NCBI GenBank assembly: GCA_963706315.1
Contig: CAVPMA010000019.1
Span: 248,001 to 312,000 of the forward strand
DNA: 64,000 bases
Origin: CALMEC01 sp963706315
GTDB lineage: Bacteria > Actinomycetota > Thermoleophilia > Miltoncostaeales > Miltoncostaeaceae
Direction of reading: 5' to 3'
Below the pieces are notes generated by a model. That model ran no database searches. It was not told the DNA's origin and saw nothing but the letters and a program-made list of their open reading frames with translations. Made by a program: the position numbers and the translations under genes. Positions 19,103-27,718 of the stretch are shown here, piece by piece. Within the stretch, counting starts at the first letter, position 1; the number at the start of each line of letters is the position of its first letter.

Positions 19103-20101
19103 TCACGGGCGTTCGCTGTCGAGGATCGCCATCTGGCCGGGGTCGTAGCGCTCGCCGGCAGCAGCGCCCGCAGGCACTGCGGCCTCGATCGCGGCGAGGT
19201 CGCCGGCGTCGAGCTTCAGATCGAGAGCCCCCAGCGTCTCGATAAGTCGGTCGCGCCGGCGTGCGCCGACGAGCGGCACGATGTCCTCGCCCCGGGCGAG
19301 CACCCACGCGATCGCGACCTGGGCAACGGTCGCAGCTTTGCCCTCCGCAACAGAGCGCAGGGCATCGACAATGGCGAGGTTGCGCGCAAGGTTGTCGGCG
19401 TTGAAGCGGGGCGCGTGTGCGCGGAAGTCCGTTGCCGCCAGCTCACGGTCGGCTGACCAGTGACCGCTGAGCAGGCCGCGCGAGAGGACGCCGTAGGCGG
19501 TGATGCCGATGCCCAGCGCGCGGCAGGTGGGCAGGATCTCCCGCTCGATCCCTCGCGACATCAGCGAGTACTCGATCTGCAGATCGCTGATCGGGCGAGT
19601 CGCGTGGGCGCGCCGGATCGTCTCGGCCCCGGCCTCCGAGAGGCCGACGTGGCGCACGTACCCCGCGTCGATCAACTCGCCGATCGCCCCGACGGTGTCC
19701 TCGATCGGCACCGCCGGGTCGACTCGCCCGATCCGATAGATATCGATGTGGTCCACGCCGAGACGGCGCAGCGTGTAGGCGGCGAAGTTCTTGACGGCCA
19801 CCGGCCGGCCGTCGATCCCGGTCCAACCCCCCGCGGGATCGCGCTGGGCGCCGAACTTGACGCTGATCACTACCTCGTCGCGATCACGGTCCGTGAGCGC
19901 GCGCCCGATCAGCAGCTCGTTGTGGCCCATTCCGTAGTAGTCGCCAGTGTCCAGCAGCGTGATCCCGGCTTCCAGCGCGGCGTGGATCGTGGCGATGCTC
20001 TCGGCCTCGTCGGCCGGGCCGTAGAGGTCTGACATCCCCATGCAGCCGAGGCCGATGGCAGAGACGGGGGGTCCGCTCGAGCCCAGTGTTCTGGTGTGCA
20101 C
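19103..20101 (-). CDS. Aldo/keto reductase lacking the catalytic His
   Basis: 332 residues from GTG 20101, ribosome site AAGGAG seven bases upstream. It has the AKR barrel pattern: IGLGCMGMS, the catalytic Asp/Tyr in LLDTGDYYG, Lys in VISVKFG, and the NADP-binding end (PLVGARRRDRLIETLGAL). In AKRs the fourth catalytic residue is His in a motif like YYQHRVDP; here it reads IYRIGRVDP, so His is replaced by Gly. A subgroup of actinobacterial AKRs seems to share this. It would reduce aldehydes or ketones with NADPH; substrate unknown. Confidence 0.88.
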   Translation of the reverse strand: MHTRTLGSSGPPVSAIGLGCMGMSDLYGPADEAESIATIHAALEAGITLLDTGDYYGMGHNELLIGRALTDRDRDEVVISVKFGAQRDPAGGWTGIDGRPVAVKNFAAYTLRRLGVDHIDIYRIGRVDPAVPIEDTVGAIGELIDAGYVRHVGLSEAGAETIRRAHATRPISDLQIEYSLMSRGIEREILPTCRALGIGITAYGVLSRGLLSGHWSADRELAATDFRAHAPRFNADNLARNLAIVDALRSVAEGKAATVAQVAIAWVLARGEDIVPLVGARRRDRLIETLGALDLKLDAGDLAAIEAAVPAGAAAGERYDPGQMAILDSERP

Positions 20102-20263
20102 GACGTTGCTCCTTGATCGCTCGTGACCAGGATGGCCTACGGCCTGACAGCAACTCAATACCAGCAAGCCAACTCGGCGGGGATGGCACCCAGGACGAGA
20201 CAGACCTGTCTGTCGATGCTCGTGCTGGCTGGCCGCGCATCACGACTCGACTCGGAGCCGTCA

Positions 20264-20943
20264 ATGAAGATCGCCGTCCTCGGCACCGGCATCGTCGGCC
20301 GAACCGTCGCAGCCCGCACCGCAGCGCTCGGCCATGACGTCACCATCGGCACGCGCGACCCAGAAGCGACGCTGGCGCGCGCACAGCCAGACCAGATGGG
20401 CAACCCCCGTTCGCGGCTTGGCATGCCGACCATCAGGGCATCCCGCTGACGAGCTTCTCGGACGCTGCTGCTGGCGCCGAACTCGTCGTCAACGCCTCGT
20501 CGGGGGCTGCCTCGCTCGAGGTGCTCGGGCTGGCCGGCGCACCGAACCTGGCCGGCAAGGTGCTCGTCGATATCGCCAACCCGCTGGACTTCTCGGCCGG
20601 CTTCCCGCCGACCCTGTTCGTCAAGGACACCGACTCGCTCGGCGAGCAGATCCAGCGCGCGTACCCCGACGCCAACGTCGTCAAGACCCTCAACACGCTC
20701 AACGCCACGCTCATGGCCGATCCCGCGGCACTCGCCGACGCCGATCACACGGTCTCCGTCTGCGGCAACAACGCGAGTGGAAGAGAGACCGTGAAACAGG
20801 TGCTAGCGAGCTTCGGCTGGAAGGACGTGATCGACCTCGGCGACATCACAGCCGCCCGCGGCACCGAGATGCTGCTGCCGATCTGGCTGCGCCTCATGAC
20901 TGTCCTGAGCACCCCGGCGTTCAACGTCAAGATCGTCCGCTAG
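20264..20943 (+). pseudogene. NADPH-dependent F420 reductase-like oxidoreductase, frameshifted
   Basis: Starts at ATG 20264 with a Rossmann dinucleotide motif (MKIAVLGTGIVGRTVAA), and reads to MGNP at about 20408. The rest (DHQGIPLTSFSDAAAGAELV onward, to LSTPAFNVKIVR and the stop at 20941-20943) lies in another frame. One more C in the five-C run at 20404-20408 would join them into a roughly 226-residue NAD(P)-binding protein of the YqcF/F420-NADP reductase type. Divergent from the aldo/keto reductase. Confidence 0.8.
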
Positions 20944-21215
20944 ACCGTATGCCGCTGCGGTGATGCCCTCAAGCAGAGATGGAGCGGTCGGCGCCTCCTC
21001 TACCGGGGCGACCTGCGGCAGCGAAAACGGCGGGTCGACACGGGTGCCCCGCGGCCTGCGCCGATTCCGCCAGTCGTCGCAGTTCTTCGACGTCCCAGCT
21101 GAGCTCGCCCCGTTCGAGTTCGGCGACCAGCCGCGCCGTGAATGCCCGCTCGCTGACCCAACATGAGCAAGGCGTTGGCCACCGACGACCCGTCAGCCCC
21201 TTAGGGCCGATCCTT

Positions 21216-21737
21216 CTATCTCTGCCGGAGCGCGATGCCGACGAAGCACGCCGCTGCGATGGTGGCCATCACCAGCCGCAACAGGCGGCGGCGAGCGTGG
21301 CGACGTCCGCTCGCGATCCCCGCATCGACGGTATTCGTGGCGGACCGCACGAGCGCGGTGAGTTCGCTCTGGAGGCGCTCATCTCGCGCCATCCTCCCCG
21401 CAACCTGCTTCACGTCCGAGCCGCGCAGATCCTCGTAGAGCCGCCACCCCGTCCCATACGTGTCACGGGCGGCCCGGCGTACCTTGCGGTCCGAGGCGGC
21501 TTCGCGCAGCATCGGCGCGACGAGCTGGGTCAGCGCCGCCACCTGCGCGGCCCGGCGGGCCTTGCGCTGCCAGCGCGCTGGACCGCGTGGACGTCCGTTG
21601 CGCTCGGCGCGGGGCACCGCGTCGGCCAGTTCACCGAGTTGCGCGACGGCTTCGCGCACCCTTGGCGCGACGAGTTGGCTCAGCGCCGCGATTTGCGCGG
21701 CCCGGCGGGCCTGTTGCTCGAACTCTTCCCGTTTCAC
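21216..21737 (-). CDS. Hypothetical protein with internal repeat and C-terminal membrane helix
   Basis: 173 residues. Two internal repeats are visible, AAQIAALSQLVAPRVREAV and AAQVAALTQLVAPMLREAA, separated by a basic linker, then a helical region and a single hydrophobic C-terminal segment (VMATIAAACFVGIAL) ending RQR. It looks like a tail-anchored helical protein. The last 55 residues are repeated in a truncated copy at 29060-29245. No known family. Confidence 0.65.
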   Translation of the reverse strand: MKREEFEQQARRAAQIAALSQLVAPRVREAVAQLGELADAVPRAERNGRPRGPARWQRKARRAAQVAALTQLVAPMLREAASDRKVRRAARDTYGTGWRLYEDLRGSDVKQVAGRMARDERLQSELTALVRSATNTVDAGIASGRRHARRRLLRLVMATIAAACFVGIALRQR

Positions 21738-21916
21738 CGTTGACCTCCGGTTCGTGACAGATTGGCCTTCGCACAGGCCCGGTGTCGACCTCCATGAGCC
21801 GGCGGTGTATGAAGCCGCCTCACGCGGTCAAAGCGATCGTATCCGCCCGCGGACAGCGGCGCTTGAGCTGCCCTGAGACGGCTGAGTTCGGACAACGACG
21901 ACCGCGCCCTGGACTT

Positions 21917-22285
21917 CTAGCCCACGTCCTCCGCGACCCAGACGATGGCAGCATCGCGCTCCGCGAGCGAGAAAGCCCGAATGTGTCCAGGCATCAGGAC
22001 CGAGAAGACGGGAACCGCCCTCCGCAGCCACTCCGCGTCGGTCACCACGGCAACCCGCTCGAACGAGGCGAAGTGCGTCAGCCCCAGCCGGGCGTCCTGC
22101 CAGACAGCCCCCGCCTCGTAACCGACCTCGTCTTCCAGCTCAAACAAGAGCCGCACTTTGTCGCGATTGGCGAGCGCACGATCGATCGCTGGAGCGAGGA
22201 CCTGCTCGTACTCGTCCGCCGTCACCTCCTCGGTCGCGCGCACGCCGACGACCCCAGGAGGAAGGCTCTCCACCAGTTCCAGCAC
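21917..22285 (-). CDS. SpoIIAA-like (STAS-fold) protein
   Basis: 122 residues from GTG 22285. The pattern VLELVESLPPGVVGVRATEE, then EVTADEYEQVLAPAIDRAL, KVRLLFELEDEVGY, LTHFASFERVAVVTDAEWLR and the end AFSLAERDAAIVWV matches the SpoIIAA-like family (PF11964 type), a STAS-like fold thought to bind lipids or act in signalling. The frame is open upstream but lacks family similarity there. Confidence 0.85.
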   Translation of the reverse strand: MLELVESLPPGVVGVRATEEVTADEYEQVLAPAIDRALANRDKVRLLFELEDEVGYEAGAVWQDARLGLTHFASFERVAVVTDAEWLRRAVPVFSVLMPGHIRAFSLAERDAAIVWVAEDVG

Positions 22286-22496
22286 GAGACCCAGGCTACC
22301 ATCGCCACGAAGCCAGGCGGTGCGCCGCGCGTGCGCGCTCCCCAACTGCGTTCGCGCGCCTTCTCGTGCGACGGCTCGATGCCCTAATCGCTCGGCGGGC
22401 GTTGAGGGTAGGTGACCGATCCATGCGAGCGGAGCACGAACGATAAGGCGCCCTTCGAGTGGTGCGTCTTGCTTCGACTTCTCTACCCATCGCAGG

Positions 22497-22640
22497 AGCC
22501 TGAGGAACAAGGGCCGCAGAACCGGTCCGCATCATCCTGCCGAGGGAGGTGCAACCCTCCGAGGAGACGACCAAGCTCCACCACCGGGCCATCATGGACG
22601 CGGTAGCGGAACTGGACGCCGAGAGGGATGCCGTGGCGGG
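22497..22640 (+). pseudogene. Copy 1 of the VRIILPREV small-protein module
   Basis: A short frame reads VRIILPREVQPSEETTKLHH then RAIMDAVAELDAERDAV. It is preceded by the nucleotide stretch encoding PEEQGPQ, one base out of frame. The same arrangement occurs at 40716-41040 and 54270-54450. The reading runs on antisense into the next gene, so no natural end is visible and it may be a fragment. Confidence 0.5.
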
Positions 22641-22701
22641 GCCGACTCGACGTCGCCGGACCGATGAGGATTCGTGCCCATCGGCCGGAGAACCCTCGCG
22701 A

Positions 22702-23307
22702 TCACGGCGCAGCTTCGGCGAACTCGATCTCACTCGATTCGGCGTCCAGTGTCAGCGTCTCGGTCGGGGGATCCCCTCCCCCGCTGACCTGGAAGCTGGA
22801 GATGAGCACGTTCGTGAGGGTGAGCGTGAACACCACTTTCTCGCCCTGCTTCGCGACGACCGTCACCGTGTCGATCTTCCGACCGCCTGCCGCGCGTCGA
22901 GCGATATCCGAGCTGAACCGGTCTTGCTTCCTCGCTACGTGGATCTCCTTCGGCCCCTCGGGCTTCTGCTTCTCCTTCTCCGTCTCCTTGGGCCGCGTCC
23001 GCTCACCCCGACCGGCCGCTGCGACGGGAATCTGCAAGGAGAGCAACTCGAACGACCCGATGCCCGACATCTCCATGGTGAAGGTCGACCCCGACTTCGG
23101 TTCGTCGCGGGCGTCGGCGGGAACAGCCTCTCCCGACGGCTCGCTGTCTCGCTGCAGCCGGGCGCGCGAGATGAGGGCGGTCACCGCGCTGTTGCCGACG
23201 AGCGGCTGGAGGCGCACCAGCTCGTCCGCCAGCGACAGGTCGTGACGGCTCGCCTCGCAGGCGCGCGAGGGCCGAGCAGCTTCCGGGCGAATGCGTCTCC
23301 GAGACAC
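22702..23307 (-). CDS. Protein with LQxxxGNxAV N-terminal motif and Hcp-like C-terminal domain
   Basis: 201 residues from GTG 23307. Residues 33-42 read LQPLVGNSAV, followed by RARLQRD, close to the LQRxxGNxAV signature seen at the N-terminus of many proteins linked to extracellular contractile injection systems. The C-terminal 130 residues look like the T6SS tube protein Hcp: FTMEMSGIGSFELLSLQIPV, KEIHVARKQDRFSSDI, then FTLTLTNVLISSFQVSGG and PTETLTLDAESSEIEF, the latter matching the conserved Hcp end (TDVLVSSYQxSG ... PTESxSLNFxKIE). A Lys/Glu/Pro-rich insertion lies between. No sheath, spike or baseplate genes are in the window. Confidence 0.6.
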   Translation of the reverse strand: MSRRRIRPEAARPSRACEASRHDLSLADELVRLQPLVGNSAVTALISRARLQRDSEPSGEAVPADARDEPKSGSTFTMEMSGIGSFELLSLQIPVAAAGRGERTRPKETEKEKQKPEGPKEIHVARKQDRFSSDIARRAAGGRKIDTVTVVAKQGEKVVFTLTLTNVLISSFQVSGGGDPPTETLTLDAESSEIEFAEAAP

Positions 23308-23460
23308 TGACTTGCACGACTGTATCGCGCTCCCTCCGGGGGCAGAAGAGGGAGGACTCCCTGGGTCCCGGTCCCCGGCTACCCCCCCCCAACCGCCATC
23401 GTTCCAACCCGACAGACACGAAGCCTGCCGAGGACGAACACCCCTGCCTCGGGGTAGGAG

Positions 23461-23590
23461 ACGGGTGCGGGAGGGGGACCATCTCCTCTCCGGGCACTTC
23501 GGCAGGGAAATGCCCACCCATGCTCCCGCCCCTCGGCGTGTACCGGCTACCCTCCGAAGTGAACTGGCGCGCTGACCGAAGCTGCTCATG
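23461..23590 (+). repeat. Dispersed intergenic repeat R, copy 1
   Basis: Shares GCGGGAGGGGGACCAT, a CTCCGGGCACTTCGGCAGG block and CATGCTCCCGCCCC, then a GAAGTGAACTGGCGCGCTGA block, with the copy at 54130-54270; shorter versions lie at 44446, 47646, 49034, 51596 and 56318. Confidence 0.75.
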
Positions 23591-23646
23591 ATGGAGATGC
23601 TGAAAATGGCGTCGGCGACGCGGTCGGCCGCCGAACGTCGAGACAT
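23581..23646 (-). pseudogene. Integrase C-terminal remnant
   Basis: The minus-strand frame reads SAADRVADAIF, nearly the same as SAAERVADAIF at the end of the tyrosine-recombinase tails at 59812-59889 and 62503-62604. Only about 15 residues remain. Confidence 0.45.
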
Positions 23647-23967
23647 CGCCCACTACCTCCGCGCAGCAGGGTTCATCGCCACCATGCGGGTCGCGTTCCC
23701 TCAGCGAATCGGGAGCGGACCGGATTGGGGATGTGGCGATCTTCACACTGGGCTGAGTCCGGCGATGAACTGCTCGGTGCCACTCACGGGTCGTGTACGA
23801 CATGCGTCGGCCACCATCGATAAGCAGCAGCACCGACCGGCAAACGCGGCTTTCCCGACCCCGACGAACCCGCGAAGCGGGCACCATCGTGGCCAACACC
23901 CCCACCATTGTCTCGTCGGATGTCCCCTTGCCGGACCTCTCGATGGCGAACATCCCACTGAAGACGC

Positions 23968-25491
23968 TCACGGACCGTACAAGCCACCTTCTTTCTCAAG
24001 TTGCTTGTCCAACTCTTTTTGCTTCTTCGCGTTCCAGGCTCCAGCCGGATCCGCCCATAGCGCGAACCATTGATCAGCAGTCTCACCCATGTCCTTCGCA
24101 GCTCTCTCGATCTTTCTCTTGACGGCGGGAAGCGCTGTCAGAACACCGGTTTCGTACGTGCGGCCTCCATAGGTCTCCAGCCAGGTCTTCCAAAGTCCCT
24201 TGAGGTAGACCTTCTTGTCAATTGGGAGTGCGCTAACAATCTGGTCAAGTGTCCGATCCTTATTAACCACAGCGACAGGGTCCTCGCCGAACTCAGCCTT
24301 GGACTGCACAGACCGCGCTTCCCGGGCACTCGCGATCAATTTCGTAAGGGCGTCCTGCGCTTGCTCGCCTTCGCCCGCAATCTTGGCCTGGAGATCGGTA
24401 AGGAAGTCCAGCGGATCCTTGCCGCTCGCCTTGAACTCGCCGCGGGGATGATCTGGGACCGTCACACCTGGTGCGGTGGAGTCCCCCTGCACGGACGGAC
24501 TACCGCCGCCGCGGAGCTTATCTCCCGATCGGACGGCGAACTTGACCGTGTCCTTCGCGCCGTCGATCAACCAGTCCTTTTCCTTGTACGCCTTTTCATT
24601 TACGTTCTTGAGCCAGCCGCCGACCCAACCACCAGCGAAGCCACCAGCCGCCGCGAAGAGCGCTCCGAAGATGAGGTCGTTGAACATCTTCTGACGCGCT
24701 GCGACGTCATCAAGGTCTGCCTGTTGCTCCGCGTAGGCCTTGCGGAACGCGCTCGCCGCCGTATTGATACGGCGCGACGCGTGGTCGAACTTCCCTCGCA
24801 AAGCGGATTGGGCTTCGACACACGCAAGCGTGAAGTCCTGCAGGTCGGCGACGACCTGGAACTTCTCGTCGTAACTGTCGATAGGGGCATCCTGTGAGAG
24901 CTCCATGCTGGCCTTGCTGGTACCGACCTTCGTGAACCGAAGCTTCCATTCGCGCGTCTTTGCATCCGCCCAGCGGTCGGTTACGTCGACCCCACCGGAC
25001 GTGACGACGCTGCTTCCGATGTAGTCATGGTCGTACTCCTTGAGCGTCTGAAACACCGCGCGCACGACCGCCGTATCCCCGACGAACACTTTGGTCGCTC
25101 CAGAAACCGGATCGACGCGCTCCACTCCCTCGCCTTGTCCGCCAGGTTCAACGCGGACAGTCCAGAGGCCAACCTGCGGATTCTGGGTGAGCGCGCCACC
25201 CGCCGGCGTGGCCTTCTCAGGGTCGCGGAGCAGCCGCCGTGCCGCCTGCGGGCCAGAGTCGCTCAGGATCAGCCCGACCGCCCCGTTGCCAGCCGTCCGT
25301 TGCAGAGCGAGAACGCTGTCCGGGCAAAGCTTCGGGTGCGTCGAGGAGGCGCGGCCCAGTCCGGCCGCTCTTGCGACTTGGCTCGACACACGAAGGTCGC
25401 CGCTTCTTGACGTGTCGCGCGCCTCGACCTGTCCATCCGCGTGCTGCGGATCGCGAGCGGCTTCATTGAGTTTTGGATACCTCTCCATCAT
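23968..25491 (-). CDS. 507-residue protein with LQRTAGNGAV motif; candidate injected effector
   Basis: A disordered start is followed by VLALQRTAGNGAVGLIL at residues 60-76 and LLRDP, the same type of N-terminal tag as in the downstream Hcp-like gene. Residues ~90-260 appear beta-rich, then helical; residues ~267-292 form a Gly-rich hydrophobic stretch (FGALFAAAGGFAGGWVGGW) that could insert into a membrane; the C-terminal 200 residues are helical and charged. Codon use is clearly more AT-rich than its neighbours, suggesting recent transfer. No known catalytic motif is visible. Effector status is inferred from the tag and the glycine-rich helix only. ATG 25491 or 25488 may be the start. Confidence 0.7.
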   Translation of the reverse strand: MMERYPKLNEAARDPQHADGQVEARDTSRSGDLRVSSQVARAAGLGRASSTHPKLCPDSVLALQRTAGNGAVGLILSDSGPQAARRLLRDPEKATPAGGALTQNPQVGLWTVRVEPGGQGEGVERVDPVSGATKVFVGDTAVVRAVFQTLKEYDHDYIGSSVVTSGGVDVTDRWADAKTREWKLRFTKVGTSKASMELSQDAPIDSYDEKFQVVADLQDFTLACVEAQSALRGKFDHASRRINTAASAFRKAYAEQQADLDDVAARQKMFNDLIFGALFAAAGGFAGGWVGGWLKNVNEKAYKEKDWLIDGAKDTVKFAVRSGDKLRGGGSPSVQGDSTAPGVTVPDHPRGEFKASGKDPLDFLTDLQAKIAGEGEQAQDALTKLIASAREARSVQSKAEFGEDPVAVVNKDRTLDQIVSALPIDKKVYLKGLWKTWLETYGGRTYETGVLTALPAVKRKIERAAKDMGETADQWFALWADPAGAWNAKKQKELDKQLEKEGGLYGP

Positions 25492-25653
25492 TCAGCCCAT
25501 CTCAGTTGGTCGAAGACCACCGGCATAGGCTCGCCACGGCGCGGCACGTCCCGACAGCCGCCCGTTCTCGCCGAGACTTCGTTTCTTTCAAGATCCATTT
25601 GCCATCCGGGGACCCGATCGGGCGGGTAGACGTCTGCGAGACCGGATCGCCCC

Positions 25654-25907
25654 ATGGCCAAGCAGCTCCATGCGATCATCAACGCCAGCGCGCGAGACCT
25701 CTCTCCGAAAACCTGGTACAGGATGCCCGCCTACGCCGAGGACGGCAAGGTCGTCTGCTTCTTCCAAAGCGCGCAGAAGTTCAAATCGAGGTACGCGACG
25801 CTCGGCTTCACCGAGGAGCGCGACACGACGATGCAGTACGGCGTCGAGGAGGGCGCGAAGGGGGCATCGCGCGCATCGACGCGTTGCTGGAGAAGATCGC
25901 GGTGTGA
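25654..25907 (+). pseudogene. DUF1801/YdhG-like protein, frameshifted near the end
   Basis: ATG 25654 (MAKQLHAIINASARDLSPKT) with WYRMPAYAEDGKVVCFFQ matches the YdhG/DUF1801 fold (iron-chaperone-like). The end of the protein, GIARIDALLEKIAV with stop at 25905-25907, is one frame away; one more G in the five-G run at about 25859-25863 restores it. Function of the family is poorly known. Confidence 0.75.
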
Positions 25908-25924
25908 GGCCAGTGCCGCGGTCT

Positions 25925-26115
25925 ATCGATCCTCGTCATGGGCGGGGCACCGCCGCCGGTCGTCAAGCAGGTACGGGGCACACTCGCGCGTCGGTCACGC
26001 TCGACATCTACAGCCACGTGATGATCGATGAACCGGCCGACTACGTCGCCGAGGTGCGTGCACGGTGGTCACAAACGTCCTGGGCGGCAGAGCGAAAACC
26101 CTTGATTACCAGGGC
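25925..26115 (+). pseudogene. Tyrosine recombinase (integrase) C-terminal remnant
   Basis: PPPVVKQVRG in one frame joins GHTRASVTLDIYSHVMIDEP in the next if one G is added in CGGGG at about 25975. GHxxxxxTxxxYxH with the nucleophilic Tyr is the end of the phage-type integrase catalytic domain; the upstream catalytic Arg and His part is missing. It runs straight into the 56-bp element, as integrases often lie beside their attachment site. Confidence 0.75.
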
Positions 26116-26127
26116 TTTCACCCCTGA

Positions 26128-26183
26128 TGGAGGATACCGGGATCAAAGATTAGGAACCGGGTCGCTGAGCGAAATCCCTGCAA
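26128..26183. repeat. 56-bp element, copy A (probable tRNA 3'-end-derived attachment scar)
   Basis: Begins TGGAGGATACCGGGATC and ends GAAATCCCTGCAA. Read on the minus strand the first part resembles a tRNA T-loop and acceptor end (GATCCCGGTATCCTCC), followed by a hairpin with a T run like a tRNA terminator. Copies B (43792-43847) and C (47526-47581) are exactly the same length with a variable centre. Confidence 0.6.
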
Positions 26184-26433
26184 ATCGGCATGGCGCCGGA
26201 TGCGAGGAGCGCGACGGATGCCGCTGCGGTGATGCCTCGGTGATGCCTCGGAATCAGCCGCGTTGCATTGCCTCTTGAGCACCTCCGCGCGTGCGCGCCC
26301 GTCGCTCTGTCGGCCCACTCACCCGGCACGGCGCCTTGACAGGCGGGCCTATGCACCAAACCGCCAGCGGACCTGTCGATCAGCGCGCCGCAGGTGCTCG
26401 TGGGCGAGGTCGCGATGAGCGCCTGACACCGCG

Positions 26434-26550
26434 CTACTGCGTCAGCGTCAACGCGCCCCATTGTGCTAGGAGATCCGTTGATCCGTTTGCGACGACCTGG
26501 GCGAGGCGATCGAAGATCGCGGCTGCTTCTCGCTGCTCACGCTTCGTCAC
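26434..26550 (-). CDS. 38-residue helical protein, divergent from mreB; repeated at 42.8 kb
   Basis: GTG 26550 opens MTKREQREAAAIFDRL followed by AQVVANG and a short tail ending LTLTQ. The first 23 residues are nearly identical in a second copy (42799-42921) with a different tail. No known family. It shares a 170-bp duplicated leader with the start of mreB. Confidence 0.45.
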   Translation of the reverse strand: MTKREQREAAAIFDRLAQVVANGSTDLLAQWGALTLTQ

Positions 26551-26655
26551 GGGCGCAGGGTAGCGGGTCGCAGAGGCGACTCGCGCGGTGAGTCACGCCC
26601 GCGGAAGGCAGGCCGATGCGCGCGACGCTGTACCGTCAGGCGGATGCCTCGCGCG
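26486..26655. repeat. Leader repeat L, copy 1 (covers mreB start)
   Basis: About 170 bp nearly identical to 42857-43026 in direct orientation. It includes the start of a minus-strand small protein and, at its right edge, the ATG CCT CGC GCG of mreB. Confidence 0.85.
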
Positions 26656-27675
26656 CCAGATATGGCCGTCGACCTCGGCACCGCCAACACCCTGGTGTAC
26701 GTGGCCGGGCGCGGCGTCGTCCTTTTCGAGCCCTCGGTGGTGGCCATCGACGAGCGCACCAACGAGGTCTACGCGGTGGGCATCGAGGCCAAGCGCATGC
26801 TGGGGCGCACGCCGGCCCATATCACGGCCACGCGCCCGCTCAAGGATGGCGTGATCACCGACTTCGAGATCACCGAGCAGATGGTGCGCCACTTCATCCG
26901 CAAGGCGGACCCGCGCCGGCTCGCCCACCCGCGGGTGGTGGTCTGCGTGCCCTCGGGACTGACGGGGGTGGAGCGGCGAGCGGTCGAGGAGGCCACCCGC
27001 CGTGCCGGTGCCCGTCGGGCGTTCCTCATCGAGGAGCCGATGGCGGCGGCGATCGGGGCCGGGCTGCCCGTCGCCGAGCCGGCCGGCAGCCTGATCGTCG
27101 ACGTCGGCGGGGGCACCAGCGAGATGGCGGTGATCTCGCTGGGGGGCATGGTGGCCTCGCGTTCGCTGCGTGTCGGTGGCGACGCGATGGACGAGGCCAT
27201 CGTCGCTCACGTCCGGCGCGAGCACACGATGGCCATCGGCCTTCAGAGCGCCGAGGAGTTGAAGCTCGCCATCGGCTCGGCCGCGCCGGTGCGCGACGAT
27301 GCGCAGGCCGAGATCCGCGGGCGGGACGTCCCCAGCGGCCTGCCGAGGACCGTGCTCCTCACCGCGGCCGCGGTGCGGGTGGCGATCGCCGAACCGGTCC
27401 GTCAGATCGTCGAGGGACTCAAGGAGCTGCTCGAGCACACCCCGCCGGAGCTGGCCGCCGACGTCGTGGAGGTGGGCATCGTCCTTGCCGGCGGGGGCGC
27501 GCTCCTGGTCGGCTTGGACGAGCGGCTGCGCCAGGAGACCGGGCTTTCGGTCCAGGTGGCCGAGTCGCCCCTCACCTGTGTGGTGATCGGCGCCGGGCAC
27601 TCGTTGGAGGAACTTGCGACGATCGCCAAGAGCGCCGGCGCGCCGGCCCGCAGGAGACGGCGCCTCTTGCGCTGA
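26644..27675 (+). CDS. mreB: Cell-shape protein MreB
   Basis: 343 residues. Actin-fold nucleotide-binding motifs are clear: MAVDLGTANTLVYV (phosphate 1), LIVDVGGGTSEMAVISLGG (phosphate 2), and GIVLAGGGALLVGLDERL (adenosine). MreB forms filaments under the membrane and directs side-wall peptidoglycan synthesis with MreC, MreD and RodA; none of these partners is adjacent. The first four codons from ATG 26644 lie inside a duplicated leader repeat, so the native start may be ATG 26662 (MAVDLG). The C-terminal tail is very basic (RRRRRLLR). Confidence 0.93.
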   Translation: MPRAPDMAVDLGTANTLVYVAGRGVVLFEPSVVAIDERTNEVYAVGIEAKRMLGRTPAHITATRPLKDGVITDFEITEQMVRHFIRKADPRRLAHPRVVVCVPSGLTGVERRAVEEATRRAGARRAFLIEEPMAAAIGAGLPVAEPAGSLIVDVGGGTSEMAVISLGGMVASRSLRVGGDAMDEAIVAHVRREHTMAIGLQSAEELKLAIGSAAPVRDDAQAEIRGRDVPSGLPRTVLLTAAAVRVAIAEPVRQIVEGLKELLEHTPPELAADVVEVGIVLAGGGALLVGLDERLRQETGLSVQVAESPLTCVVIGAGHSLEELATIAKSAGAPARRRRRLLR

Positions 27676-27718
27676 AACCACTCCCAGCGGAGCCGTCGGA
27701 ACCCGATGATAAGGGGGA

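Larger units (their letters stand above)
23308..23967. other. Gene-poor 660-bp stretch holding a repeat and an integrase scar
   Basis: It contains one member of the GGGAGGGG-CCATTTCC repeat family (23461-23590) and a short integrase tail on the minus strand (23581-23646). The remaining sequence shows no convincing gene. Confidence 0.6.

Noticed and set aside
25673..26278. Possible complete integrase in this stretch
   Set aside because: Only the last catalytic motif with the Tyr is present; the region upstream is the DUF1801-like gene, so it is a remnant.
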